Below, piece after piece: positions 40,855 to 52,140 of a stretch of 64,000 bases of DNA. The position numbers and the translations under genes are program-made. The notes beneath the pieces are model-generated. The model saw only the letters and a program-made list of their open reading frames with translations. It did no database searches and was not told where the DNA came from. Position 1 is the first letter of the stretch; every line of letters starts with the position of its first letter. Source of the stretch: Lampris incognitus (lineage: Eukaryota > Chordata > Actinopteri > Lampriformes > Lampridae); contig NC_079217.1 of assembly GCF_029633865.1 (NCBI RefSeq), positions 34,621,205 through 34,685,204 of the forward strand, in the 5' to 3' direction.

Positions 40855-41162
40855 AGAAATTTACCATCTGCATGTATAACCCAACCCTATTGTAGGAGCA
40901 GTGGTCAGCGGCAGTGCCCAGGGACACCGCCAGTTCTTCTTTCCAATCCCTTGGTTAGGGGCACAGACAGGAGTATTAACCCTAACTTGCATGTCTTTTT
41001 GGTGGTGGGAGGAAACCGGAGCACCCGGAGGAAACCCATGCAGAGACGGGGAGAACATGCAAAGTCCACACAGAAAGGATCTGGGATGGCCTAGGGTTCG
41101 ACCACATGACCTCCTTGCTGTGAGGCAACAGTGCTAACCACTGGGCCACTATGCTGCCCAAA
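40855..41162 (-). repeat. tRNA-derived SINE family B, reverse copy
   Basis: The block ggtgggaggaaaccggagca, then cccggaggaaacccatgcag, and the end aaccactgggccactatgct are family B in reverse, including the tRNA-like head. Confidence 0.75.
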
Positions 41163-41980
41163 TGACCACTTGGATGACTATTGCAAAAAAAAAAAAAAAT
41201 CTCATTAATATTCTAACACCAAACTTGTATATGAGCATGTTGTTTATATAATATTGTAGAGAATACATGGTCATTTTAGATTTGAGCTGTGTGTTAGTGT
41301 GTGTGAAAGAGGAGAAAGTGAGAGTCAGGAAGACATGGAGAGGTTTATGGGTGCCTGTAAGCATTGTAGCATTTTTTCCATATTGTGCTGTAGTCAGGAC
41401 GAGTGGCAGGCATATTCCTATGAAGACTGGCCAGCAGCCAGGGGCAACAGCTAGTGGAGACAGGCTGGACTGAGAGGAGGGGGGGGGGCAGATAGACGTA
41501 CGGATAGGACACTATCCCACATCGTTCCCTCTCATCTTTGTTATTTGCTTTTATTTCTCTTTCAAAGACCAAAAGAAATAAGGAATAAGGGAAAAGTAAG
41601 TTTTCATAAAAACTCCTCGTCATTTGTCTCTTACAAAGTTAAGGTGCCTCTCCTCTTGAAGGAAACTGTTCAGTGGCCAGAAGCTGCAATGGGAAGATGG
41701 AGAGAATGCAGCTCTGTCGGTGCTCGGCGGAGCTGGTGCACTGGGGAGAACAAGATGTTTTTACTGAATAGTTCCTTCATCTTGCAAACAACAGTTTGGC
41801 TACGTGAAAGCTGCTGTGCTTTCCCAGTGCTACCCCCACTATTCAGAAGCTCTTGTATTTTGTAATGCAGTATCTTGGCATTAAAAGAAAAGAAAAGAGA
41901 ACGAAAAAATGTTACAAATTACATTAGAATTTCATTGCTCTAAAAGAACGATTGAGACATACAAAAGTACACACATGCAG
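41163..41980. other. Intergenic, no gene seen
   Basis: There are no recognisable exons. Short poly-A (41184) and poly-G (41479) runs are present. Confidence 0.4.
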
Positions 41981-42530
41981 ACGGGTGACAAATGAAAGGA
42001 AAAAGCTGAATCCTTGACCCCTACAGTGAGGGGGTCCGGGGGCTCTGTTATACTGTGGGGGAATTTTCCTGGCATGGTTTGGGTCCACTTGTCCCCTTAG
42101 AGTGAAAGGTCACTGCAAATCAATACAAAGTTATTCTGAGTGATGACCTTTATCCTATGATGAAACATTCTATCCTGATGGGAGTGGTCTCTTCCACGAT
42201 GACAATGCCCCCATCCACAGGGCATGAGGGGTCACTGAATGGTTTGCTGAGTATGAAAATCATGTAAATCAGATGCTATGGCCTTCACAGTCACCTGACT
42301 GGAACCCAACTGAACACCTAAGGCAGATTTTAGACCAGCGTGTTAGACAGCACTCTCCACCTCCATCATCAAAACACCAAATGAGGGAATATCTTCTGGG
42401 AGAATGGAGTTCATCCCTCCAGTAGAGTTCAGAGACTTGTAGAATCTATGACAAGGAGCACCGAAGCTGTCCTGGAGGCTCGTGGTGGTCCGGCATCTTG
42501 CTAAGATACTTTATGTTGGTTCTTCCTTTC
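41981..42530 (+). pseudogene. Degenerate Tc1/mariner transposase C-terminal half
   Basis: Broken frames keep the second acidic catalytic box (gatgacaatgcccccatcca, Asp-Asp-Asn-Ala-Pro), a following [12 protein letters not shown]-type segment and the C-terminal CLGGSWWSG-type end (gaggctcgtggtggtccggc). The half before it is absent, and no clear terminal repeat is seen. The family differs from the two Tc1 elements above. Confidence 0.65.
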
Positions 42531-43204
42531 ATTTGTCATCTGTCTGTATGTCTCCCAAATTTGGGTCTGCATATCTGGATGCATATGTACAACATTTTTA
42601 GAGTTTGTCTTCTAGTGTGCTGTGAAAGTCATTTTTTGTGTGCAGCTACCTGGACATACTGTATAAATGTGTGTATGCTGTGCTCTCCTTCCTTAGTGCT
42701 TCTATTCTGTAATGCAGACTGTATTGTAGGTCTTGAGGGATCAGGGCATACTTAGTGAAAAATTCAGTTTTGTTGAACACATCGTTCTATTGAAATGAGA
42801 CTCTACTAAGTAGCAATATGCAGAATTACGTCTATCCATTGTTTCTGCCCATCCACCCATTGTTTATTCTCGCTTAGTCTCATTCAGGTTCGCTGTCCGG
42901 CTGGACTCTGTCCCAGTATACATTAGGCAGAAGGCAGAAGGCAGGGAGCCACGCTGGACAGAACACCAGCCTACCACTGTGACTAACACTCTGTCCTACC
43001 TTTGAGGCTCACATACCTTGAAACAAATAACTCTTTGAATGGGAGGAAACCTACAATGGAGAATATGCACACAACTCTGAATAGAAGTGCTGGAATCATA
43101 TGTATGTATGTATGCCTGTCGCCTGCTACCCAATGACTGCTGGGATAGGCTCCAGCATCCCCGCGACCCTGAAAGCAGGATAAGCGGTTGGGATAGTGTA
43201 TGTA

Positions 43205-43283
<79 letters not shown>

Positions 43284-43300
43284 ATGTATGTATGTATGTA
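42531..43300. other. Intergenic with SINE B scrap and (TGTC)n
   Basis: A 70-bp scrap of SINE family B (ccaatgactgctgggatagg, about 43129-43195) is followed by a (TGTC)n microsatellite (43203-43282). No gene is seen. Confidence 0.5.
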
Positions 43301-44497
43301 CACTACCGTTCAAAAGTTTGGGATCACCCAAACAATTTTGTGTTTTCCATGAAAAGTCACACTTATTCACCACCATATGTTGTGAAATGAATAGAAAATA
43401 GAGTCAAGACATTGACAAGGTTAGAAATAATGATTTGTATTTGAAATAAGATTTTTTTTACATCAAACTTTGCTTTCGTCAAAGAATCCTCCATTTGCAG
43501 CAATTACAGCATTGCAGACCTTTGGCATTCTAGCTGTTAATTTGTTGAGGTAATCTGGAGAAATTGCACCCCACGCTTCCAGAAGCAGCTCCCACAAGTT
43601 GGATTGGTTGGATGGGCACTTCTTTGAGCAGATTGAGTTTCTGGAGCATCACATTTGTGGGGTCAATTAAACGCTCAAAATGGCCAGAAAAAGAGAACTT
43701 TCATCTGAAACTCGACAGTCTATTCTTGTTCTTAGAAATGAAGGCTATTCCATGCGAGAAATTGCTAAGAAATTGAAGATTTCCTACACCGGTGTGTACT
43801 ACTCCCTTCAGAGGACAGCACAAACAGGCTCTAACCAGAGTAGAAAAAGAAGTGGGAGGCCGCGTTGCACAACTGAGCAAGAAGATAAGTACATTAGAGT
43901 CTCTAGTTTGAGAAACAGAGGCCTCACAGGTCCCCAACTGGCATCTTCATTAAATAGTACCTGTTAGAGCCTGTTTGTGCTGTCCTCTGAAGGGAGTAGT
44001 ACACACCGGTGTAGGAAATCTTCAATTTCTTAGCAATTTCTCGCATGGAATAGCCTTCATTTCTAAGAACAAGAATAGACTGTCGAGTTTCAGATGAAAG
44101 TTCTCTTTTTCTGGCCATTTTGAGCGTTTAATTGACCCCACAAATGTGATGCTCCAGAAACTCAATCTGCTCAAAGAAGTGCCCATCCAACCAATCCAAC
44201 TTGTGGGAGCTGCTTCTGGAAGCGTGGGGTGCAATTTCTCCAGATTACCTCAACAAATTAACAGCTAGAATGCCAAAGGTCTGCAATGCTGTAATTGCTG
44301 CAAATGGAGGATTCTTTGACGAAAGCAAAGTTTGATGTAAAAAAAATCTTATTTCAAATACAAATCATTATTTCTAACCTTGTCAATGTCTTGACTCTAT
44401 TTTCTATTCATTTCACAACATATGGTGGTGAATAAGTGTGACTTTTCATGGAAAACACGAAATTGTTTGGGTGATCCCAAACTTTTGAACGGTAGTG
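43301..44497. mobile_element. Palindromic Tc1-like non-autonomous element, copy 2
   Basis: This is the same 1.2-kb element as at 846-2041 but in reverse orientation, bounded by TA on each side. The spacer between the arms is the reverse complement of copy 1 with one visible substitution. The asymmetric cgtgtttt/tgtgtttt difference near the ends is also swapped as expected. The frame 43680-43967 again encodes the 95-residue transposase N-terminus. Because the internal rearrangement is identical, it moved as a unit. Confidence 0.9.
43680..43967 (+). pseudogene. Tc1 transposase N-terminal fragment, copy 2
   Basis: The frame encodes the same helix-turn-helix fragment as at 1376-1663, differing at one residue (Gly for Arg after RNR). 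It ends PQLASSLNSTC at the spacer/arm border, before any catalytic residue. Confidence 0.75.
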
Positions 44498-44499
44498 TA

Positions 44500-45140
44500 T
44501 GTATGTAGATGTCTAACTATACTCTTCTCTCCTCAGTTGTAAATGACAGTGTTGTATTCTGGCCAGCGGCCACCAGAGGGCGACAGAAACGCATCCGGTG
44601 TGGTTGAGCGTCAGCGGTCTCCTGGCAACAGCCGAGCTTGTTCTCATCTCAGCCAACTGCTCCACACGCACAACAGCTCGGACGGTCACCGAGCAACCAG
44701 ACTACCGGCGACACGGTTGTAAGTTCAGAGTCAACTACAGCAAGTCAACTTAAGCCAATACGTGTTTTTTGTTTGTTTGTTGGTTTGCTTGCTTGTTTGT
44801 TTGTTTGTTTGTTTGTTTGTTTGTTTGTTTGTTTGTTTGTTTTTAGAGGGTGCATTAATTGACCGGAGGAGAGCGATTCAGTCCGGTTGTAAAGGTGCAG
44901 CCAGTCGTAACGGATGGGAAGAAGAAACTGTGACCGTCGGATCGAGATGAACTCGGCTACGTTTCGCAGCGTTTCCCTTCATCTGGTCGGGATGCTGCCG
45001 TGAACCGCAGCCGCCTCCGCTGCCCGCCTTCACCGGGGACAGACGCGTCTCACCCCGGGAGCCGCCAGAGAGCCCCTTCCCTCCGCGGGCGGCGGCGCCG
45101 GGCCAACTGTAGTCAACAGACCTTAACGCAGAGAGGAGCC
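44500..45140 (+). promoter_or_regulatory. Promoter/5' UTR region of the 45141 gene
   Basis: The region is CpG-rich from about 44880 onward. A strong CTCF-type sequence CCAGCGGCCACCAGAGGGCG occupies 44563-44582. A (GTTT)n microsatellite (44768-44842) splits the region. The ATG at 45141 lies in gagccATGG, a good initiation context. Confidence 0.5.
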
Positions 45141-45201
45141 ATGGTGAAGTTTCACAACTCGGACCTATGGATAGCCTGGATGGTGGTCTTCTTCATGGAG
45201 G
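45141..45201 (+). CDS. First coding exon of an unrecognised secreted or membrane protein
   Basis: The exon encodes MVKFHNSDLWIAWMVVFFME plus one base and ends GAGG|gtaagttt, a strong donor in phase 1. The short polar start followed by IAWMVVFFM looks like a signal peptide. Phase-1 signal exons commonly precede Ig-type or similar extracellular exons, but no further exon is recognisable before the end of the window, so the family stays open. The next intron is at least 18.8 kb. Neural adhesion proteins often have such long first introns, which is only a hint. Confidence 0.6.
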
Positions 45202-46550
45202 GTAAGTTTGTCTGATCACCCGGAAACTTCTGCGCACATTTACAACTCTGCGCAAAAGCCCCCCCCACGCCCCCCATTGCGTTGTCAGAACCATAAACAC
45301 AGACTGATACAGACTAAATCATATATTTTGATACTTGTTCGGTGCTGGGTGAAAATGACACCATATTGTAGAATGTGTTCACTCGGAAGCGTCCCATCAG
45401 TCACTTCATTTAATGTAGGAAAGAATAATTAACATAAATTCCAGTTCCCTCATATTAATGCAAAAGACCAAAAAAACAAAAAAAACAAAAAAAAACAAAA
45501 AAAAAACGGGGGGGGGGGCAAAACAGATGTATCTGGAATTAAAATCTTGCCGTGGACGCAACCTCTCCTCCGAGCGCGCATGGCGCGGCTATTTGATCCC
45601 CCTGCCTTAATATGTTTGGATCCGCTGACAAATCCCCGGCATTTCCACAGAAACTAAAGCAGCGATTTACGATATACTTAACTCCCAATAGCCCACGTCT
45701 TTTTATATGCCGAGAGTATTTTCCTTTTCATGTATTCCAACGTTGCTACGTTAAGCGCGTCAAACCCCCCCCCCCAAATATAAAGGGGATCCGGTGTGCG
45801 CGACGTGGAGGTTTTGGTCTGCGGACTCGGAGTTGGGACACCAGGCTCCGGCAGCGGAGCATTCGGGTGTTTGGAAATAGAAACGGAGCAGACGGTGCGG
45901 GGATGCACCGGTAATCCGAGCGATTAGAGAGGAGCATGGCGCATATGACCAGCAGAGACCTTCACTGCAACGTTGCCGTCTGCAGTGTACAGGACCACGA
46001 CCCTCGTTTAAGGAAAGGAACTGAGGACAAACACATTAGAATAATGTATGCATTGCATTGCATTGCGCAGGTACTTAGGATCACATTATAAAGACTGCAA
46101 GTGGACTCTGTTAGGGCTGGTGCTTCACACAGTTGCGGGATTAAAACTCTCTTCAGCTTCATTTGCCTTCCAGTTTCTTTCATATCTGTTTTGTCTTTCC
46201 TTCTATTGAGAGGGTAGCTGGGCTGTATTGGGTCTTTTTTTTTCTACAATGAGGATCTTATTATTCCAATCACAGGAAATGGGATCCCTTGTCTGAGCGG
46301 GCCCTTTGACCTACTATGGCTCCGAATACGCTATGCTTTATTGTATACTTAAACTTTAATTTAGATGGATCGCCAAATAGTGGATATTTCAGGCTTAAAA
46401 ATATCCCACGGTAGTGACTGTGTGAACTTAATTTGTTCCCGAGGTAGCTACTGCTTGGTTTCATTTAATGCACTTTAGTTGGATTTTCTGAGTACTTTAG
46501 TTTTTCAGGGCAGGTAGATCAGCCTCGTAGTCAAAACCACCCCAAGTCAG
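45202..46550 (+). other. Intron 1 of the 45141 gene, proximal part
   Basis: CpG-rich sequence continues to about 45910 with A-rich (45470-45505), poly-G and poly-C runs. I see no further exon with a supported frame. Confidence 0.45.
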
Positions 46551-46985
46551 GGGGCGTCTGGGTAGCATAGCGGTCTATTCCATTACCTAGCAACATGGGG
46601 ATCTCCGATTCAAATCCCCGTGTTACCTCCAGCTTGGTCGGGCGTCCCTACAGACACAATTGGCCGTGTCTGCGGTTGGGAAGCCAGATGTGGGTATGTG
46701 TCCTGGTCACTGCACTAGCGCCTCCTCTGGTCGGCCGAGGTGCCTGTTCGGTGGGGGGGGGGGACTGGGGGGAATCGCGTGATCCTCCCACACGCTATGT
46801 CCCCTTGATGAAACTCTTCACCATCAGGTGAAAAGAAGCGGCTGGCGACTCCACATGTCGGACGTATATGGCAGTCTGCAGCCCTCCCTGGATCAGCGGA
46901 GGGGGTGGAACAGAGACCAGGATGGCTCGGAAGAGTGGGGTAATTGGACATGTACAATTTGGGAGAAAAAGGGGAGGGGGACTAA
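46551..46985 (+). repeat. tRNA-derived SINE family A, copy 5
   Basis: The copy has the head gggcgtctgggtagcatagc with gattcaaatcccc (B box), the body block aaaagaagcggctggcgact and the tail gggagaaaaaggggaggggg. Confidence 0.75.
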
Positions 46986-46989
46986 AAAA

Positions 46990-47540
46990 AAACAAACCCC
47001 AAGTCTAGACCAAGACCAAGTCCAAGTAAAGTCCGAGTCCAAAGCTTATCCAAGTCAAGTCCAACAATTTAAGGTGAAAGTCCAAATCAAGACCAGTGGG
47101 GCCAAAACATTTGTAAAGAGTAATACCAGAATGTTACAAGTCCAGTCAAACACCATGACTGTAACTGTAGTCACAGTTACAGTCATGGTATAAGTCAAAA
47201 TTTCACTACATTGTAATATTTATTCAGGCTTTTTTCCCTCTGCCAAGGAAGAAATGAAATCTGTTCAGATTCCAATTTTCCAATGTTTCAGAAGCATAAA
47301 TTGATGATATTAAAAAAGAAACAAATTAGGTAAGGTTGCACTTTAACTAATCCCCTCAGGGGAAGCTGGATATTTAAAATAAAAAGGCAAGCAAAAGTGT
47401 TGTACTTGACTGCTGTTGAAAAATTTGCGCAAATCTGCTCTGTCCAAGTCAAAGTCAGGTCCGAGTCATTTTCGTGTGAAATCGGAGACAAGACCCAAGA
47501 GCTTCAGAATGTGGACTCGAGACCAAGTCCTTACTGATGT
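46990..47540. repeat. AAGTCC/GAGACC-rich dispersed repeat
   Basis: Many variants of ccaagtccaagt, gaccaagacc and gagtccaaag occur at both ends (46998-47110 and 47440-47535). The middle is AT-rich. It resembles a fish dispersed repeat of unknown class. Confidence 0.4.
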
Positions 47541-50500
47541 ATGACTGCTCTAGGTCTAACGACCCACTCGATCCCGCCCCCCGGCTACACCCATGGATAA
47601 TACGATGAATGGAATAGTGAAAGAATGAACAAATCTCCAGGAGTTCAATATGTTTTTTCTCCTGTTGAGATCGAAGCATTCCCACTGAACCATCCTGGCA
47701 TGTCAATTACGGTCTCCGGCAGAGCAGTCTGCGAGATTGAATTTGGCCATGATTGTCAAGGTGTTTCATGTGACTGCCAGGTTTATTTAGCCTGGCTTAC
47801 TCCTCTGCTGGTTCCTATAGGGTGTCTTGTCACCTGTGCTCAGGGTCACACACCATTCTACTTTCTTAATCAGTGTGGCACCTTATCTCTCTAAATGATT
47901 CCAAGATGGGCCCAAATGAAAACATTCAATTGCTCTATTTTCTTTGTTCTCCCTCTTCTGAAGGTAGAGAGGAATACCTGCACCTCCAACCAAGACCTTC
48001 TACTTACAAACACGCTAAGCTACTGCAGAGAATCAAAGTTAACGAAACATGTGAATCTAAATAAAATTCAAAAAAGAGGTTATACTTTGAGCACAAGCAA
48101 GTTGATGAAAAACACATCTGCCCTTTTCTTCACAAATCCTTTAAGATCAGGCAGTGTGTATGGCCAGCATTATTCTCAAGCCATTGTAGTTGATTTTTTT
48201 TCTCTCTGCCTAAATCTTCATGGACCATTACCAGTATTTCTATAAATAAATGCTGGTTCTGCAAAGTGTGTTATTGATTGTTGCTACTTGTTTGGACTGT
48301 ATACGTTTGACCTCTTCCTGCATGTCAGTCATTATAACTGATATTGATCTGATCAGGTTGTTATTTTGGTATCCTCTAGACCATCTATTGAGGGATTATA
48401 GAATCAGGTCTGCTAATTGACCCTCATAATTTCTACTTCACTTCCTATGCCTTGGCTAACTGGTCATCTTGTGCAATACTAACTATCAAGCATACACTGT
48501 CTTATGTGTGTGAGTGTACCTGTAATGCCAGCCCCAATGCAGCCACAGACTTTGTGCTTGAATGAATCATAGCTGGTAGGTGTCAGTGTTGGGAGAGATT
48601 GTGGAAAGCCCCCTCCTGACTTTCAGCATTAGTTTGAGGACATGCCGTGCCCTGTTTCAGCCTTCCAACTCTTCCTAGTCCCACATTAAATTTGCATCCC
48701 TCCCTCTCAATTAGCAATGGCCGTCATATAGCTGCACAGGAGAGGAGAGCTGGGTTATTCAAATGCGAAGCATAGGAAAGAAAAAGTGCTCAAGGAAAGT
48801 TTCCAAGAATTAGAAAGAACGTTCCAGAAGTTAGAAGGATAAGTGATAGAGGCTCCATACTAATGAACAAATTGGTTCAGCTTTTGTCACAATGACCCTC
48901 CAGCAGTACCAACACAGAGCTGCTCTGTCCATGCCCTGATTTAGCGATTTACCCAGAACACTCCCTGGGGCACAACAGGGACCAATCCGAGGCTTGGATC
49001 AATTCAGCAAATTAAATTCAACCGGAGATGCTGGCCCTGAAGTTTTGGACCAGTTTGGTTATGCATAACAGATACTATAGAACATTTGAATTTGAGTTCG
49101 GATGTTCTGATGTTTTAGCCTCAAAGCGCACTTTTCCACTGTACCCTATGGGTTGAACGACTGATCCTGTTAGGATGAGTGATACATGTATGTAAAGAAG
49201 ACAACGAAAGACCTCTCTGAGACTCATTGAAATTCTGGATGTTTATCTCATTTAGAGCTGAATTAAGGCCAGTCCTCTCCCTACTATATCTGTGGGCTAC
49301 TTAACCTTTGAGGCCTTGGCAAAACTCCAAGTCTGATATTTCATAGCGTGCCTGTTCCATTTGTGATTCACATTCCCTCATTTGCACAGTTTGCCTTTTT
49401 GAACCCATCTCTCAAAAAAGACATCCACCAAACTTGGGCAGTGTTCACAGTGCAGCGAACATCACCATTTATCTCTGTCACCTGCCACGAGCCGCTTTGT
49501 TTTTTGTTTACTGTCAACCATTTTTATTCAACTTTTCATGTAGCTAAAGATAATAGGAGAACGGACAGAGAGCATAGCGGCACAAGTGTTTGTACTGTCC
49601 CCGGAAAACCGAGGAGAACATGGTGGAGAGGTGAGGGGAAGTTTCACAGCTCAATGAGCCCTTTAACGTCCCCGCTGCAGCGATCGCAGCTGATCTTTCA
49701 AAGCAAACTTTTTTAGATTTAAAACGCTGAGGGCATTCGACCATTGATGAAAGAAAGAATGTGACCCTCGATTTGAAAAATCCCAATAATGTAGAATACA
49801 TTCAAAAAAGCAGATTCTCATCTGAGGTTGGTTTTATCTGGTAAATTGATGCGTAAGAAGCATATCTCCCCCCCTCCCCCCCTTTCCGCCCGCTGCTAAA
49901 AAGGAGCAGCTGGAACGAGTGTGTTGGACAGATGGAACTTTCCACCTCGATTATTTTTCACACTAAAAATAGTCTCTAAAAAAAATTAAAAGACCTCTGG
50001 GACCGTTTTCAAAGTGCATGAGTGTGTGCGTGTGTCTGTCGTGTGTGTTTAAGCTACAGAGATGGACAGAAGTTCAGATGACGGCGTCCTCGGATGATGG
50101 CGGTGACTGCCATCCTGCTGATGTGCATGAATAAATGATGGGTAGATATTTGGAGGAGAGAAAGGGAGGAAGGGGAGAGTGGGGATGACGGTGGAGGGGG
50201 GCGGGGCGGGGGCGTAGGTGGGTAAAGCAGTTGTTTGGTCCCTTAGTCTCTTAAGGACACACTAAACTCAGCCCCAACGTGTCTGCTCCAGTGCACGGCG
50301 GTAGGCCCAACATCTGGGGCCAACATCTGATCTGGTCAGTTCACAAGTGTTCATGGGTTTGAGGTTTCTGGGTATTTGAGGTTTGAGCATGTTGCACCAA
50401 TAATCTGAGCACCAAACGAATCATGAGTGATTCATGGGCCACAGGAGCGAGGTTGGCTGAATACAAATCGTGCTGACGCTGATGCGATCTTCCTCAGACA

Positions 50501-51159
50501 GTTGAATTACTGATGAAGTGTGTCTGAACGATAACCTTTAATGTGCTCTGTGTAATTCTTTTTTCATCCTGACATCTGTTGTTCAATGATTTCAATCATA
50601 AATCAGAGCAAGACAAACAAATTTAGCGGATGCACAGCACTTTTGCAGAAATCAGGTGTTTCTGAACGCCCTCATAAGAGATCTGCTGTGATCACTGCTT
50701 GGTTCTCTGAGTCCAGTCTTAAGAAGTGGGGGCATCAAACAACAAGTAACCTCACCTGGCCCAAATCCCATGTTTAGGAGTACAGACATCTGGGGATTGG
50801 GATGCCATTGGTCATTTCACTTTATTTCAGTCAGTAGCATTTAGCAACTTGTACGTGTTCTAGTTATATTACGCTTCAGGAAAGCTGAAATATTACATTT
50901 AGTACCTCCAATTAATAAAACTTCGAGAGTCTTTCAATCATTTTGTGATGCAAACCCATTGAAATTTTACAGTGCTGTAATCTGCAACCTCGTTTTCTCC
51001 TTAGTGCTTTTGAACCATCTGATCTTGGCATAGAGCTCTTCACAGAAATAGTAACAATATGAATGCATTGCAGAAAATGCATCACATTCACTGCATTAGA
51101 CAGTAAACGATCATTAATTTAGAGACATGAAAAGCAGTGCCACCTCACTATTATGAATG
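47541..51159. other. Intronic or intergenic, nothing recognised
   Basis: About 3.6 kb without a recognisable exon or repeat family. C-rich (49868-49890) and G-rich (50160-50222) patches occur. Low repeat content makes this the part of the intron most likely to hold conserved regulatory elements. Confidence 0.4.
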
Positions 51160-51397
51160 TGTGGTGGACACGTATTGGGGATAGAATTCACCCCAGGAAC
51201 TAAGGGTTAAGTCCGGGTTGCCATGGCAGGTTAACGCAGGGTTAAGTTATGGTTGTTCAGCCAGTTTTCTGGTTATTCTTGCCGCCTCCGCTCAGTCGGG
51301 CTGTGGTTTTGTTGTCTCTGATTTACCGTGATTAAAGAAAGTTGCCTACACGGCTAAAGTGTGAACCTACGGTCTTCTCCGTTCCTTCGGCTCTACA
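51160..51397 (+). repeat. 5' LTR
   Basis: The LTR runs from tgtggtggacacg to ggctctaca. It differs from the 3' LTR at about six bases plus two small indels, suggesting moderate age. Confidence 0.88.
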
Positions 51398-51398
51398 C

Positions 51399-51413
51399 TG
51401 GTGACCCCGACGT
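51399..51413 (+). promoter_or_regulatory. Primer binding site (tRNA-Trp)
   Basis: TGGTGACCCCGACGT, one base after the LTR, is complementary to the 3' end of vertebrate tRNA-Trp with its CCA tail. Confidence 0.75.
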
Positions 51414-51449
51414 CGGTTTTCGGATAAGTTTTCTGAAACCACACACATT

Positions 51450-52140
51450 ATGGCTACGAACGCCGTTGCAATTAAACTGCCGGAGTTTTGGGAGTCTTCC
51501 GCGGCTACATGGTTCGCGCAGGCTGAGGCACAGTTCGCGCTCAGACATAACAGCAGACGAGACCAGGTACTACTACGTAGTGGCAGCGCTGGGGGGCGCT
51601 ACGGCTTCCAGGATAAGCGGTTTCATAACCAACCCACCGGCCGATGGTAAATACGCCGCACTTAAAAATATCCTCCTTGAAACTTTTGAACTGTCAACAA
51701 CGGAGAGAGCACGTCGCCTCTTCGCAATTCAGGGCTTGGGAGATGGCAAACCATCGGAGCTAATGAGCAGGATGTTAAATCTACTGGGTCAAGAAAAGCC
51801 ATGTTTCCTGTTTATGGAGCTGTTTCTGCGCAACATGCCGCCCCACGTCCAGACTGCGCTCGCTAACTCCACCATCACTGATCCCCGTGAGCTGGCAAAG
51901 GAGGCTGACCGATTCTTCGTCGCTACACAACGTTCCTCCCATGCCGGGGTGCTGGCTCTTACCTTCACTGGCCCCCCGCCCACATCATGGGCGTGGCCCG
52001 ACGGTGGCGCCACAGCGTCAGACCGCTACAAGCCCTCTGGACTCTGTATGTACCACGCTCGATTTGGTGCGAAAGCTAAACGGTGCCGTTCCCCCTGCAA
52101 CTACAGGCCGACGGGAAACGAGAGGGCCAACACTCAGTAG
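51450..52140 (+). pseudogene. Gag-like protein, frameshifted
   Basis: It starts MATNAVAIKLPEFWESSAAT, a capsid-type N-terminus, then shifts frame near 51548 and continues with YVVAALGGATASRI through to a Cys/His cluster ([14 protein letters not shown]) resembling a degenerate zinc knuckle. It stops at 52138-52140. The pol frame overlaps its end in the -1 frame. Confidence 0.75.

Noticed and set aside
42983-43401. Asp-Arg-Gln-Thr and Cys-Leu-Ser-Val repeat frames
   Set aside because: They are readings of the (TGTC)n tract next to the Tc1 palindrome.
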